From the NCBI RefSeq assembly GCF_000003815.2, contig NC_049986.1:17657991-17721990 (forward strand): a DNA stretch of 64,000 bases, in the 5' to 3' direction. Positions 46,575 to 59,184 of the stretch are shown here, one piece after another. The notes beneath the pieces are model-generated. The model saw nothing but the letters and a program-made list of their open reading frames with translations. It did not search any database and was not told the DNA's origin. This stretch comes from Branchiostoma floridae (lineage: Eukaryota > Chordata > Leptocardii > Amphioxiformes > Branchiostomatidae). The position numbers were made by a program, and so were the translations under genes. Numbering within the stretch: position 1 is the stretch's first letter; the number at the start of each line of letters is the position of its first letter.

Positions 46575-49396
46575 ATGTCCTGTTGGACGCCCGTTTGAGG
46601 CAGTTGACATGGTCGCGTAAAAAAAAAGATTAAAAAATCGCGGTGGCCCAAATCAGGCTGTCAAAGGTGCCCACGTAATCCCCACGAGTTGTTCTATCGC
46701 CTACAGTACTCGTCTTGATTCAAATATTATTTCGGGACGAGATTTGAAGAGTCAAAGTTAGCCTTCAAACTGGCTCTTTATGCCTGTTTTCGGCCTCGAT
46801 TTCGCACTGCATGGGGGTTTCCGTGCAACCGATTACGATCATATACTTCCGGGTCGTACGAGTGAGGTCATTGAACGCGGGTCACCAGGTATCTTGACGG
46901 TCTCAGTCTGCGCTAGGTTCGGTAGAGGAGGATTCAAGTCAGGCTTACGCATATTGTTAAATTAGGTTTGTTAAGGGACTCTTGGCGAAAGTATGTTTGA
47001 ACTTGCAGAACGTTTTTTAAGTTTGTGTTTGTTCGTATCGTCTCGGCCCACGTTGCGAATCTGCAACGGTTGTAAGGTCCCATCCGAACGAACTATTAAC
47101 TGGCATTCTCGTAGACATCAGGAGACAAACTGTGTTAATTTGAATAACACATTTATAGAACAGTGCTGTAAGAAGTGTATACAGGGAACTAATAGCGGAA
47201 AACGTGTTCGGGAGACCTGAGGACCTTGGGGAGACAAACTGTGTCAATTTGAATGACACACTTACATAATATAAGCGCCGTAAGAACTGTATGTAGCTTA
47301 ACTAATAGCGATAAACGTGTTTAGGAGACAAACTATGTCAATTTGAATGGCGCACTTACATCATAGCGCCGTAAGAACTGTATGTAGCTAACAAATAGCG
47401 AGAAACGTGTTCAGGAGACAAAATGTGTCACTTTGAATGACACATTTATAGAACAACGATGTTAGACCTGTATATAGCTATTAAGTAATCGCGGAAAACG
47501 TATTCAGGTGTCAAACTGTGTCAATTTGAATGACACACTTATAGAACAAAGCTAAAAGAACTGTATATAGCTAACTAATAGCGGAAAACGTGTTCAGGAG
47601 TCAAACTGTGTCAATTTGAATGACACACTTACATGATAGTGCCGTAAGAACTGTATATAGCTAACTAGGAGCGAAAAACATGTTCAGGAGACAAACTGTG
47701 CCAATTTGAATGACACAATGCATTATAGAATAGCGCTGTTAGAACTGTATATAGTTAACTTGAAGCGGAATGCGTGTTCAAGTGTCAATCTGTGTCAATT
47801 TGAATGACACACTTGTAGACAGCGCCCAAAGAACTGTATATAGCAAACTAATAGCGAAAACGTATTCAGGAGACAAACTGTGTCAATTTGAATGACACAC
47901 CTATAGAACAAAGCTGAATGAACTGTATACAGCTAACTAATAGCGAAAAACGTGTTCAGGAGACAAACTGTGTCAATTTGAATGATGCATTCATAGAACA
48001 GCGCTGTAAAAAAACTGTATATAGGTAACTTAAAGTGCAATGCGTGTTCAGGAGTCCAACTGTGTCACTTTGAATGACTCACTTATAGAACAAAGCTGAA
48101 ATGTATATAGCTAACTAATAGCGAAAAACGTGTTCAGGAGTCCAACTGTGTCAATTTGAATGACACACTTACATAATGTTGCCGTAAGGATTGTATATAG
48201 CTAACCAATAGCGAAAAACGTGTTCAAGAGACAAACTGCGTCAATTTGAATGACACAATGCATTATAGAATAGCGCTGTAAGAACTGTATATAGGTAACT
48301 TAAAGCGGAATGCGTGTTCAAATGTCAAACTGTGTCAATTTGAATGACACACTTATAGAACAAAGCTAAAAGAACTGTATATAGCTAACTAATAGCGGAA
48401 AACGTGTTCAGGAGTCAAACTGTGTCAATTTGAATGACACACTTACATAATAGTGCCGTAAGAACTGTATATAGCTAACTAATAGCGTAAACGTGTTCAG
48501 GAGACAAACTATGTCAATTTGAATGACACACTGACATAATAGCGCCGTAAGAACTGTGTATAGCTCAATAATAGCGAGAAACGTGTTCAGGACACAAAAT
48601 GTGTCACTTTGAATGACACACTTTCTTTTATAGAACAGCAATGTAAGACCTGTATATAGCTAAGAAATCGCGGAAAACGTATTCAGGTGTCAAACTGTGC
48701 CAATTTGAATGACACACTTGCAGAACAAAGCTGAATGAACTGTATATAGCTAACTAAAAGCGAAAAAGGGTGTTCAGGAGTCAAACTGTGTCAATTTGAA
48801 TGACACACTTACATAATAGCGCCGTAAGAACTGAATATATCTAACTAATAGCAAAATACGTGTTCAGGAGACAAACTGTGTCAATTTGAATGACACACTT
48901 ATATAATGGCGTAGTAAGAACTGTATATAGATAACTTAAAGCGGAATATTAATGCGTGTTCAGAAGTCAAACTGTGTCAATATGAATGACACACTTACAT
49001 AATAGCGCGGTTCAGGCAGCGCTTTTCTGCAAGTGTGTCAGACAAGTTCTAAGGTCCCTTCTTACGAACTAAATGGCGTTTCTTCGTATATATGACTTTA
49101 GATGCGGTTATTTCATATCAATTAACAACTGATTACTGGAGTTTGGACCATGGTAGGGTTTAAAGTAACTAAATACTAACTTGTTCAAGTAAACTGTCAA
49201 ATCTAGTACTGCGCTGTCTGAGCTGAAAACTGTGTCAATCGTATGACACACTTTTGAAACGCATAATAACTATCTTATGACGGAAAACTCGCTCTGCCGA
49301 AAACTTTTTGAATCGAATGATTATACGATTTAGGTATATCTATTCAGTTTGTTAGTTTGTCACATTAATTGACACAATAGTTTATAACAGAAAACT
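46575..49396 (+). repeat. Left arm of a giant inverted repeat (satellite array)
   Basis: From about 47100 the arm is a tandem array with units of about 90 bp, each with GTGTCAATTTGAATGACACA, then an ATAGAACA/CATAATA segment, a GCCGTAAGAACTGTATATAG segment and a CGTGTTCAGGAGACAAACT segment. About 20 units are visible. The outer 46575-46885 is unique and matches the inverse of 55440-55790. The arm ends in an assembly gap. Short open frames here are by-products of the repeat. Confidence 0.93.
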
Positions 49397-50044
49397 NNNN
49401 NNNNNNNNNNNNNNNNNNNNNNNNNNNNNNNNNNNNNNNNNNNNNNNNNNNNNNNNNNNNNNNNNNNNNNNNNNNNNNNNNNNNNNNNNNNNNNNNNNNN
49501 NNNNNNNNNNNNNNNNNNNNNNNNNNNNNNNNNNNNNNNNNNNNNNNNNNNNNNNNNNNNNNNNNNNNNNNNNNNNNNNNNNNNNNNNNNNNNNNNNNNN
49601 NNNNNNNNNNNNNNNNNNNNNNNNNNNNNNNNNNNNNNNNNNNNNNNNNNNNNNNNNNNNNNNNNNNNNNNNNNNNNNNNNNNNNNNNNNNNNNNNNNNN
49701 NNNNNNNNNNNNNNNNNNNNNNNNNNNNNNNNNNNNNNNNNNNNNNNNNNNNNNNNNNNNNNNNNNNNNNNNNNNNNNNNNNNNNNNNNNNNNNNNNNNN
49801 NNNNNNNNNNNNNNNNNNNNNNNNNNNNNNNNNNNNNNNNNNNNNNNNNNNNNNNNNNNNNNNNNNNNNNNNNNNNNNNNNNNNNNNNNNNNNNNNNNNN
49901 NNNNNNNNNNNNNNNNNNNNNNNNNNNNNNNNNNNNNNNNNNNNNNNNNNNNNNNNNNNNNNNNNNNNNNNNNNNNNNNNNNNNNNNNNNNNNNNNNNNN
50001 NNNNNNNNNNNNNNNNNNNNNNNNNNNNNNNNNNNNNNNNNNNN
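49397..50044. other. Assembly gap (N run) at the centre of the inverted repeat
   Basis: 648 unknown bases. The repeat orientation flips across this gap, so the centre of the inverted repeat, and possibly more sequence than shown, is missing. Confidence 0.99.
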
Positions 50045-53000
50045 GCGCCGAACGTATAGTATACAGATGTATGACTAGATCTTAACGGCTAATGTGTTCA
50101 GGACACAAAACTGTGTCAATTTGTATGACACACCTAAAGAAAAGCGCTGTAAGAACTGCATATAACCATTTTACAACAGAAAACTTCGTTAGGAGGGCAA
50201 CTATGTCAATTCATATGACACACAAGTAAAGTAAAGCGATAATTAAATAGTATGATCATCCGATTGAAAAAGTTTTTGTTAGAGCAAGCTTTGGTCAAAA
50301 TAAATTTACCTCGCTGTTCTATGAATGTGTCATTCACAGACACATTTTGTATCCTTAACACGTTTTTTTTTAAATTGGTTAGCTATGTAACGTTACTGTT
50401 TTTACGGCGCTATAATGTGAGTATGTCATGCAAATTGACACAGTTTGTCCCCTGAACACGTTTTCCGCTATATACAGTTCTTACAGCACTTTTCTATAAA
50501 TCTGTCATTCAAATTGACACAGGTAGTCTACTGAATACACTTTTCGCTTTAAGTTAGTTATATACTGTTTTAACGGCGCTATTCTGTAAGTGTGTCATTC
50601 AAATTGACACAGCTTGTCTCCTGAACACGTTTTTCGATATCAGTTTGCTATATAAAGTTCTTACAGTACTGTTCTATAATGTGTCATTCAAATTGACACA
50701 GTTTGTCTCTTAATTGAACACGTTGCGCTGTTAGTTAAATATATATACATGTTCTAACCGTGCTTATTCTATAGGTGTGTCATTCAAATCGACACAGGTA
50801 GTCTTCTGAACTCACTTTATGCTTTAAGTTAGCTATATACAGTTTTTTGGCGCTATTCTGTAAGTGTGTCATTAAAATTGACACAGATTGTCTCTTGAAC
50901 ACGCTTTCTGCTTTAAGCTAGCTACATGTATATACAGTTCTTACGGCGCTATTCTGCAAGTGTACCATTCAAATTGACACAGTTTGTCCCCTGAACACGT
51001 TTTTCGCTATTAGTTTGCTATATACAGTTCTTACAGCTTTGTTCTATAATGTGTCATATTGACACAGGTAGTCTTCTGAACACGTTTTTTGCTTTAAGTT
51101 TGATATATACAGTTCTTACATACATCGCAGTTCTATAAATGTGTCATTCAATTGACACAGTTTGACTCCTGAACACTTTTTCCGCTATTAGTTTGCTATA
51201 TACAGTTCTTATTGCGCTATCTGCAAGTGTGTCATTCAAATTGACACAGTTTGTCAACTGAACGCGTTACACTTGGCTATGAGTTAGCTATGTACATTTC
51301 TTATTGCACTACCTGTAAGTGTGTCATTCAAATTGACACAGTTTGTCTTCTGAACACTTTTTCCGCTATTAGTTTGCTATATACAGTTCTTATTGCGCTA
51401 TCTGCAAGTGTGTCATTCAAATTGACACAGTTTCTCTTCTGAACACTACACTTCGCTATGAGTTAGCTATGTACATTTCTTATTGCGCTATCAGCAAGTG
51501 TGTCATTCAAATTGACACAGTTTGTCTTCTGAACACTTTTTCCGCTATTAGTTTGCTATATACAGTTCTTATTGCGCTATCTGCAAGTGTGTCATTCAAA
51601 TTGACACAGTTTCTCTTCTGAACACTACACTTCGCTACGAGTTAGCTATGTACATTTCTTATTGCGCTATCAGCAAGTGTGTCATTCAAATTGACACAGT
51701 TTGTCTCCTGAACACTTTTTACGCTATTAGTTTGCTATATACAGTTCTTATTGCGCTATCTGCAAGTGTGTCATTCAAATTGACACAGTTTGTCTCCTGA
51801 ACGCTTTTTCCGCTAGGAGTTAGCTATGTACAGTTCTTATTGCGCTATCTGCAAGTGTGTCATTCAAATTGACACAGTTTGTCTTCTGAACACGTTTTGC
51901 GCTATTACATGTAGCTACATAACGTTATAGTTCTTACTGTTCTGTGAGTGTGTCATTCAAATTGACACAGTTTCTCTTCTGACAGTACACTTCGCTATGA
52001 GTTAGCTATGTACATTTCTTATTGCGCTATCTGCAAGTGTGTCATTCAAATTGACACAGTTTGTCTTCTGAACACGTTACACTTCGCTATGAGTTAGCTA
52101 TATACATTTCTTATTGCGCTACCTGTAAGTGTGTTATTCAAATTGACACAGTTTGTCTCCTGAACACTTTTTCCGCTATTAGGTTGCTATATACAGTTCT
52201 TATTGCACTATCTGCAAGTGTGTCATTCAAATTGACACAGTTTCTCTTCTGAACACTACACTTCGCTATGAGTTAGCTATGTACATTTCTTATTGCACTA
52301 CCTGCAAGTGTGTCATTCAAATTGACACAGTTTCTCTTCTGAACACTACACTTCGCTATGAGTTAGCTATGTACAGTTCTTATTACGCTATCTGCAAGTG
52401 TGTCATTCAAATTGACACAGTTTGTCTTCTGAACACGTTTTGCGCTATTATATGTAGCTACATAACGTTATAGTTCTTACTGTTCTGTGAGTGTGTCATT
52501 CAAATTGACATAGTTTCTCTTCTGAACTCTACACTTCGCTATGAGTTAGCTATGTACATTTCTTATTGCGCTATCTGCAAGTGTGCCATTCAAATTGACA
52601 CAGTTTGTCTTCTGAACACTTTTTCCGCTATTAGTTTGCTATATACAGTTCTTATTGCGCTATCTGCAAGTGTGTCATTCAAATTGACACAGCTTGTGTT
52701 CTGAACACGTAACACTTCGCTACGAGTTAGCTATGTACATTTCTTATTGCGCTATCTGCAAGTGTGTCATTCAAATTGACACAGTTTGTGTTCTGAACAC
52801 TTTTTTCCGCTATTAGTTTGCTATATACAGTTCTTATTGCGCTATCTGCAAGTGTGTCATTCAAATTGACACAGTTTGTCTTCTGAACACGATTTGTGCT
52901 ATTACATGTAGCTACATAACGTTATAGTTCTTACTGTTCTGCGAGGGTGTCATTCAAATTGACACAGTTTCTCTTCTGAACACTGCACTTCGCTATGAGT

Positions 53001-55790
53001 TAGCCATGTACATTTCTTATTGCGCTATCTGCAAGTGTGTCATTCAAATTGACACAGTTTGTCTTCTGATCACGTTACACTTCGCTATGAGTTAGCTATA
53101 TACATTTCTTATTGCGCTACCTGTAAGTGTGTCATTCAAATTGACACAGTTTGTCTCCTGAACACTTTTTCCGCTATCAGTTGTAGCTATATACAGTTCT
53201 TATTGCGACTATTCTGCAAGTGTGTCATTCAAATTGACACAGTTTGTCTTCTGATCACGTTACACTTCGCTATGAGTTAGCTATATACATTTCTTATTGC
53301 GCTATCTGTAAGTGTGTCATTCAAATTGACACAGTTTGTCTTCTGAACACTTTTTACTTCGCTGTGAGTTAGCTATATACATTTCTTATTGCGCTATCTG
53401 CAAGTGTGTCATTCAAATTGACACAGTTTGTCTCCTGAACACTTTTTCCGCTATTAGTTTGCTATATACATTTCTTATTGCGCTACCTGTAAGTGTGTCA
53501 TTCAAATTGACACAGTTTGTCNNNNNNNNNNNNNNNNNNNNNNNNNNNNNNNNNNNNNNNNNNNNNNNNNNNNNNNNNNNNNNNNNNNNNNNNNNNNNNN
53601 NNNNNNNNNNNNNNNNNNNNNNNNNNNNNNNNNNNNNNNNNNNNNNNNNNNNNNNNNNNNNNNNNNNNNNNNNNNNNNNNNNNNNNNNNNNNNNNNNNNN
53701 NNNNNNTGAACACTTTTTCCGCTATTAGTTTGCTATATACAGTTCCTATATAGTTATCGCGCTATCTGCAAGTGTGTCATTCAAATTGACACAGTTTGTC
53801 TTCTGATCACGTTACACTTCGCTATGAGTTAGCTATATACAGTTCTTATTGCGCTATCTGTAAGTGTGTCATTCAAATTGACACAGTTTGTCTCCTGAAC
53901 ACTTTTTCCGCTATTAGTTTGCTATATACATTTCTTATTGCGCTACCTGTAAGTGTGTCATTCAAATTGACACAGTTTGTCTCCTGAACACTTTTTACTT
54001 CGCTATTAGTTTGCTATATACAGTTCTTATTGCGCTATCTGCAAGTGTGTCATTCAAATTGACACAGTTTGTCTTCTGAACACTTTTTTCCGCTATTAGT
54101 TTGCTATATACATTTCTTATTGCGCTACCTGTAAGTGTGTCATTCAAATTGACACAGTTTGTCTCCTGAACACTTTTTCAGCTATTAGTTTGCTATATAC
54201 AGTTCTTATTGCGCTATCTGCAAGTGTGTCATTCAAATTGACACAGTTTCTCTTCTGAACACTACACTTCGCTATGAGTTAGCTATGTACGTTTCTTATT
54301 GCGCTATCAGCAAGCGTGTCATTCAAATTGACACAGTTTGTCTTCTGAACACTTTTTCCGCTATTAGTTTGCTATTGCTATATACAGTTCTTATTGCGCT
54401 ATCTGCAAGTGTGTCATTCAAATTGACACAGTTTCTCTTCTGAACACTACACTTCGCTACGAGTTAGCTATGTACATTTCTTATTGCGCTATCAGCAAGT
54501 GTGTCATTCAAATTGACACAGTTTGTCTCCTGAACACTTTTTACGCTATTAGTTTGCTATATACAGTTCTTATTGCGCTATCTGCAAGTGTGTCATTCAA
54601 ATTGACACAGTTTGTCAACTGAACACGTTACACTTCGCTATGAGTTAGCTATGTACATTTCTTATTGCGCTATCAGCAAGTGTGTCATTCAAATTGACAC
54701 AGTTTGTCTCCTGAACACTTTTTACGCTATTAGTTTGCTATATACAGTTCTTATTGCGCTACCTGTAAGTGTGTCATTGAAATCGACACAGTTTGTCTCC
54801 TGAACGCTTTTTCCGCTAGGAGTTAGCTATGTACAGTTCTTATTGCGCTATCTGCAAGTGTGTCATTCAAATTGACACAGTTTGTCTTCTGAACACGTTT
54901 TGCGCTATTACAATTGTAGCTACATAACGTTATAGTTCTTACTGTTCTGTAAGTCTGTCATTCAAATGGACACAGTTTCTCTTCTGAACACGTTTTTCGC
55001 TATTTGTTAGCTATATACACTTAATGCAGCGCACAACGGTCCTTTAGATGTGTCATTCAAATTGACACAGTTTGTCTTCTGAACACGTTTTCCGCTACAA
55101 GTTAGCTATACAACGTTACAATTCTTACGGCGCTATTTTTTGTGTCATTCAAATTGGCACAGTTTCTCTTCTGAACACGTTTTTCGCTATTAATTAGCTA
55201 TATACTGTTCTAATCTTAGTTCATCCCTCAGTCAGGCGCGAGCAATGTATCTAATATCTTCAACAGTTAACAGTCAGATGCCGTGAAAAGCCCTCGTCGG
55301 GTAACGTTACCTACAGTTCACTTTACCCACGACGCAACCTATTGGAATAACACCTTACAGATCATAGTGCTGTCTTATACTTCAAAGACATTTCAATATT
55401 ACTTCGTAAAAACGCTGACAGCACCATCAAAAGTACTTGTGTACACTTCCGAGTGAGGTCCCGAGTGACTGCCGCAACGGTATAGCGTGACCCGGAAACA
55501 GTTGAACCTCGCCCACTAAGCGGACACCCCGAAACCCCCATACGGTGCGTATTTCGGCTTGAAAACAATGGCGAAACCATAGGAAAAAGCTGTCGAAAAT
55601 CGGTCAACTTTGACATCAAATATATACTTTCTCGTAAAAGTCCATCGCTTGAGATTCACAAGGCAGATAGAACAACTCGTGGGGATTACGAGGACACCTT
55701 TGACAGCCTGATTGAGCCCACCGCAATTTTTTAATCTTTTTTTTACGTGACCATGTCAAGTGCCTCAAACGGGCGTCCAACATGTCCACA
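50045..55790 (-). repeat. Right arm of the giant inverted repeat (satellite array)
   Basis: The same roughly 90-bp unit as the left arm in reverse: GTGTCATTCAAATTGACACA, GTTTGTCTCCTGAACAC, TTTTTCCGCTATTAGTTTGC, TATATACAGTTCTTATTGCG. Several dozen units run to about 55200. Unlike the left arm, variants alternate in higher-order fashion: type 1 (TCCGCTATTAGTTTGC), type 2 (ACTTCGCTATGAGTTAGC) and type 3 (GCGCTATTACATGTAGCTAC). The outer 55440-55790 is the inverse of 46575-46885. A second gap lies at 53522-53706. Confidence 0.93.
53522..53706. other. Assembly gap within the satellite array
   Basis: 185 unknown bases inside otherwise uniform repeat units; array length here is unreliable. Confidence 0.99.
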
Positions 55791-55915
55791 GCAGCTGAAG
55801 CGTGCTTTCCCGTTGATTTACGCAAAATCAAAGGACATTTCCGAATGGAGAGAAGATAGCGAAGGATCTTTATTGTCAGCGGCAGCTGTGGTACAAAAAC
55901 TTAGGTCCACGACAT
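55753..55915 (+). CDS. Candidate first coding exon, unknown gene
   Basis: ATG at 55753 opens 54 codons (MSSASNGRPTCPQQLKRAFP..., ending VVQKLRSTT) up to a strong donor GTGAGTAT at 55916, phase 1. I do not recognise the protein. The first ~35 bases lie in the end of the giant inverted repeat, so the same start (ATG TCA xCT GCC TCA AAC GGG) also exists on the - strand near 46609, without a matching continuation. It could be a 5' exon of the PPIP5K gene 4 kb downstream, but the phase-1 donor does not fit the exon at 60090 directly; an intermediate exon or a weaker phase-2 donor at 55950 would be needed. It could also be chance. Confidence 0.4.
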
Positions 55916-56670
55916 GTGAGTATAAAGTATACATAATTTGTATCGTTAGGTATTATTTCCCTGCACCGGTAGAACTTGATATGCGGTCGGTGTTTTTCAT
56001 CAACGTTTTGACTTTGTTTTCTGTTCCAAAGCGGATTGTAAAGCCAGGTTGCCTTGGTTTGCTTGGGAATACACCCTGACGTGATTGCGTCGTGCTCGCG
56101 ATCCTAGGTAACAGGCCAGCTGCTGAAGAATTTATGATTGTTGATAGCTGGTCGTAAATGACGCGTACGTGTGCGTGACCTTCATGATAAAGAGTAGATT
56201 CTTCTGCTAGGAAGGATTTTTCCTACCCTAAGACATCACAATAATTTGTTTCCAGAGGAAGAGAGCATAGAATCTGAGATGAGACATACATCATGTCAAA
56301 GTCAGATGAAAGCAGATGCTGTATGAAAAAATACTTGGAGAGTTTTATTAACTGGATATCAATTACTCTCCAAGCATTGGTTCAGCTCTCAGCCAGGCTG
56401 CTATTTGATGTGTTTTAGTCGTTTTTTATCAGGCTTATTATTTTGTCCCATTTTCTTCATCTTTGATTGCATGTCCAGACACGAACAAAATAGAACAGAC
56501 TACAAAGCCCAACAAAAAATGTAAAAAAAATTAAAAATTAAAAAAAACAGCCGTAGCCAGACCTCTGCTTGGAGAGTAACAGATATTACTCTAGCTGCAA
56601 TGAGAGATGGCACTGCAGACAAAATTAGCACGCAGCTGTATGAAGTCTTCTCCGGGTGCATGGAGATAAC
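55916..56670. other. Intergenic or intronic, nothing recognised
   Basis: Contains a small hairpin at about 56334-56379 (CTTGGAGAG against CTCTCCAAG) and an A-rich tract at 56510-56550. No exon identified. Confidence 0.4.
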
Positions 56671-57068
56671 TAGGGCTGTGTACCTAAAGAAATTTTAGGT
56701 ACAGGTACAGGTACACGGGTTTTAAGGTACAGGTCCGGACCTTTACCTGTACCCAAACAAGTTTGATCAATCATCTGTAAGTTATAAATTTAGCAAACTG
56801 TCTTTTTTAGTGAGAAATTGACATCTTTATATGAGGATTTAGATATTTGAACCTCAAAACAAAGTTTTCTTAATTTTCAACTGCAAGATGATTAAATTGT
56901 CATCTTTGATTTGGGAATTTACTTATCACTAGTCTCAAAAAGTGCTGTTCAACAGTGATTTAGCTTGTTTAGGTACAGGTACAGGTACACAGATGTTTAG
57001 GTCCGGACCTGTACCTAAACAATTTTATAGGTACGGTACAGGTACGGGTATTTAGGTACACAGCCCTA
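56671..57068. mobile_element. hAT-type MITE with perfect 8-bp duplication
   Basis: Ends TAGGGCTGTGTACCTAAA and TTTAGGTACACAGCCCTA, flanked by GAGATAAC on both sides (56663-56670, 57069-57076). The interior repeats AGGTACAGGTACAGG and GGTCCGGACC motifs. 398 bp, non-coding. The 8-bp duplication and TAGGG end are typical of hAT elements. Confidence 0.92.
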
Positions 57069-57076
57069 GAGATAAC

Positions 57077-57777
57077 ACTCAGACTCAACAGCTCATCTAG
57101 AAACGTAACACTTCCAACAACACTCCAGTGCAACCCAGCACCTGCTAACCAAGTCTCGCAAAAACAATAGAATCTAGACTAGCAAAACAATAGAGCTGAG
57201 ACATTAACAAAGACTACAACAACTTACCATAGTCTTGATTTTCACACGTGAGAGGTACTGGGCCAAAGACAAGACCATTATTTAGTCAATGTCAAGTGAT
57301 GACGAGTATGATTAGGGAAGCTAAGTTCAAGAAGTTATATGAAAAGTTGTTGCCTCCTATAATTTGTCCAATATTGGCACCATCAGATTTGAAAATACAA
57401 ACCAAAGAGGTTTCAAATCCTTGCAGATTGGAATTAAAGAAACAAGAAATACCAGACATATAACTAAGGAACGTCAAATCAAACTTTGAGAACCATTCAA
57501 CTCTATCCTGCAGCATGACTCCATGTTTTGAAATTTGATATCCTCCAAGCTTGGAGTCTCCCCAAGTAATGCTACTGTATTACAGTATGGTATGCCCTGC
57601 CAGCAGCTAGTTAAACATAGATCCTAGCGAGACACATTCTGACCTCATATTTGAACTGCCTGCCAAGTCGCTGTGGCAAAGCAAGAGGGTTGTTTCAAAC
57701 CAACCTAACCGACACAGCTATCATCTTTCTTTGTTTCTATTTTACTGGACGTAAGTGCTGTATTTTGTTTCCAATCC
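57077..57777. other. Unrecognised, possible transposon relic
   Basis: No clear exon. The frame around 57540-57720 hints at a decayed retrotransposon coding end (GMPCQQ-like segment followed by TACQVAVAKQE in translation), too weak to classify. Confidence 0.3.
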
Positions 57778-58182
57778 CAGGGTTCTCCCCAGAATTTTTT
57801 AGTATAGTGGAGGGGCTGGCAAAAATAACCCGCACCAACGCGCTGCACTTTCATGAAAATGGGTTCATTTTGCAATGACAGAGGGTGTCAAATACTACAA
57901 GTATAATACATTTGTATACTGTTGTTATTCCTTTGTTGTGAAGTGGCAAAACTACTATTGTTTTGATCATTGCTCATTCACAAGTTTTTGCAGACAATGC
58001 TGACTGGAAAAGTGATGCCACTTGGTACAAAAATCTGTGAATTGTCATTAATCTTACTATTCTTAGCAAAACTAACAAAGAAAATAGGGAAGAAACACAC
58101 TAAATTTGAAAAATAGTTTAGTGGAGCTGGCTGAGAGTATAGTGGAGGGCCTCCCTTATTCCACTCTCTGGGGAGAACCCTG
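57778..58182. mobile_element. MITE with CAGGGTTCTCCCCAGA ends
   Basis: Ends CAGGGTTCTCCCCAGA and TCTGGGGAGAACCCTG; a direct CAATCC occurs on both sides (57772-57777, 58183-58188), suggesting a 6-bp duplication. Subterminal TATAGTGGAGG is repeated near both ends in the same orientation. Non-coding. Confidence 0.85.
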
Positions 58183-59184
58183 CAATCCTGTAAGGTTCTG
58201 AACTAGCATCTTGCACTAACAACTCAGTGAAAAAATGTACCTTGAAATGAATTGAGAGGTTGAACATTAGAGGTAACATTGTTACTTGGAGTCATATTTC
58301 TGCTGTTTACAGCCCAAGAATGGGTGCAGTTTGACTACATATAATTAACATACAGACGTGTCTTTTCCAGTGTGTATTACCCACAAATCATGATATAACT
58401 GCATGTACTTGTTACAGGAAAGAAGCTGTCATGGTAAAAATAGCAGTGGTGATGAATTGATATGGAAGGTTGCTTATATGGTAATGCGAGCTCCGTCACA
58501 GTGAAACATGGAAAGGCAGAAGGAGTATTGGCGCTCCTGGTGGGATAACTTCAAAAAGTGGGATTTATTTCTGCTGTTTTTGTCTCTTTTCTTTCACAAG
58601 AGTTGGTCTTTTCAGTACTCTCCTAGCTGTGTGGTTTTCCTATGTCTAATTACTGCCTCTGTGTGTTTTTCCACTGTCTATTTTGATTAGAACGTAATAG
58701 ATAGAAGGTCATGCAAGGTCATAGATTATTCAGAAAAGTAGGCTAGTTTATTTTTGACTTGGTTGTCATAACACTTTTATTAACAGGGATCTGGTTAACC
58801 CTCCAAGTCTTAAAGTAATAATTGCAGAAGGAGTAGCTAACCCAGGAGTGGTTTGCTGTTAAAAGGGTGTTCTGCTGTGGTGGACTGGTTGTTTGCAGTG
58901 TTGATAACCATAACCAGAATTGTGTGTCAGACACAGATATTAGATAACCTTATTTGCTATTTTAACCATCAAAGTTAGCAATATTTGCCCATCATCTGAG
59001 AAAAAACTTAAAGGAGCAAGCAGCAATTTTAAAAATTTGGTCAGAAACATGTTATATGTGGCTCACCTACTGCTCTGTAGCAGCCATATCCCCAGATATG
59101 TCCTCAGATCAGCCCATATAGAAGACCTCTATTTAGTATTTGAAGGACAGATTTTCGTTTTCCAAAACGTTCCACATATCGAAC

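Noticed and set aside
51251..54803. Repeated 60-80 codon open frames in the right satellite arm (peptides with CVIQIDTVCLLNTF).
   Set aside because: They recur with the satellite unit, have no signal of coding constraint and simply reflect stop-free frames in a 90-bp repeat; some even run through N gaps.
46575..55790. CRISPR array as an explanation for the roughly 90-bp repeats.
   Set aside because: Eukaryotic context, whole unit is repeated without unique spacers, and the array is inverted about its centre; it is satellite DNA.
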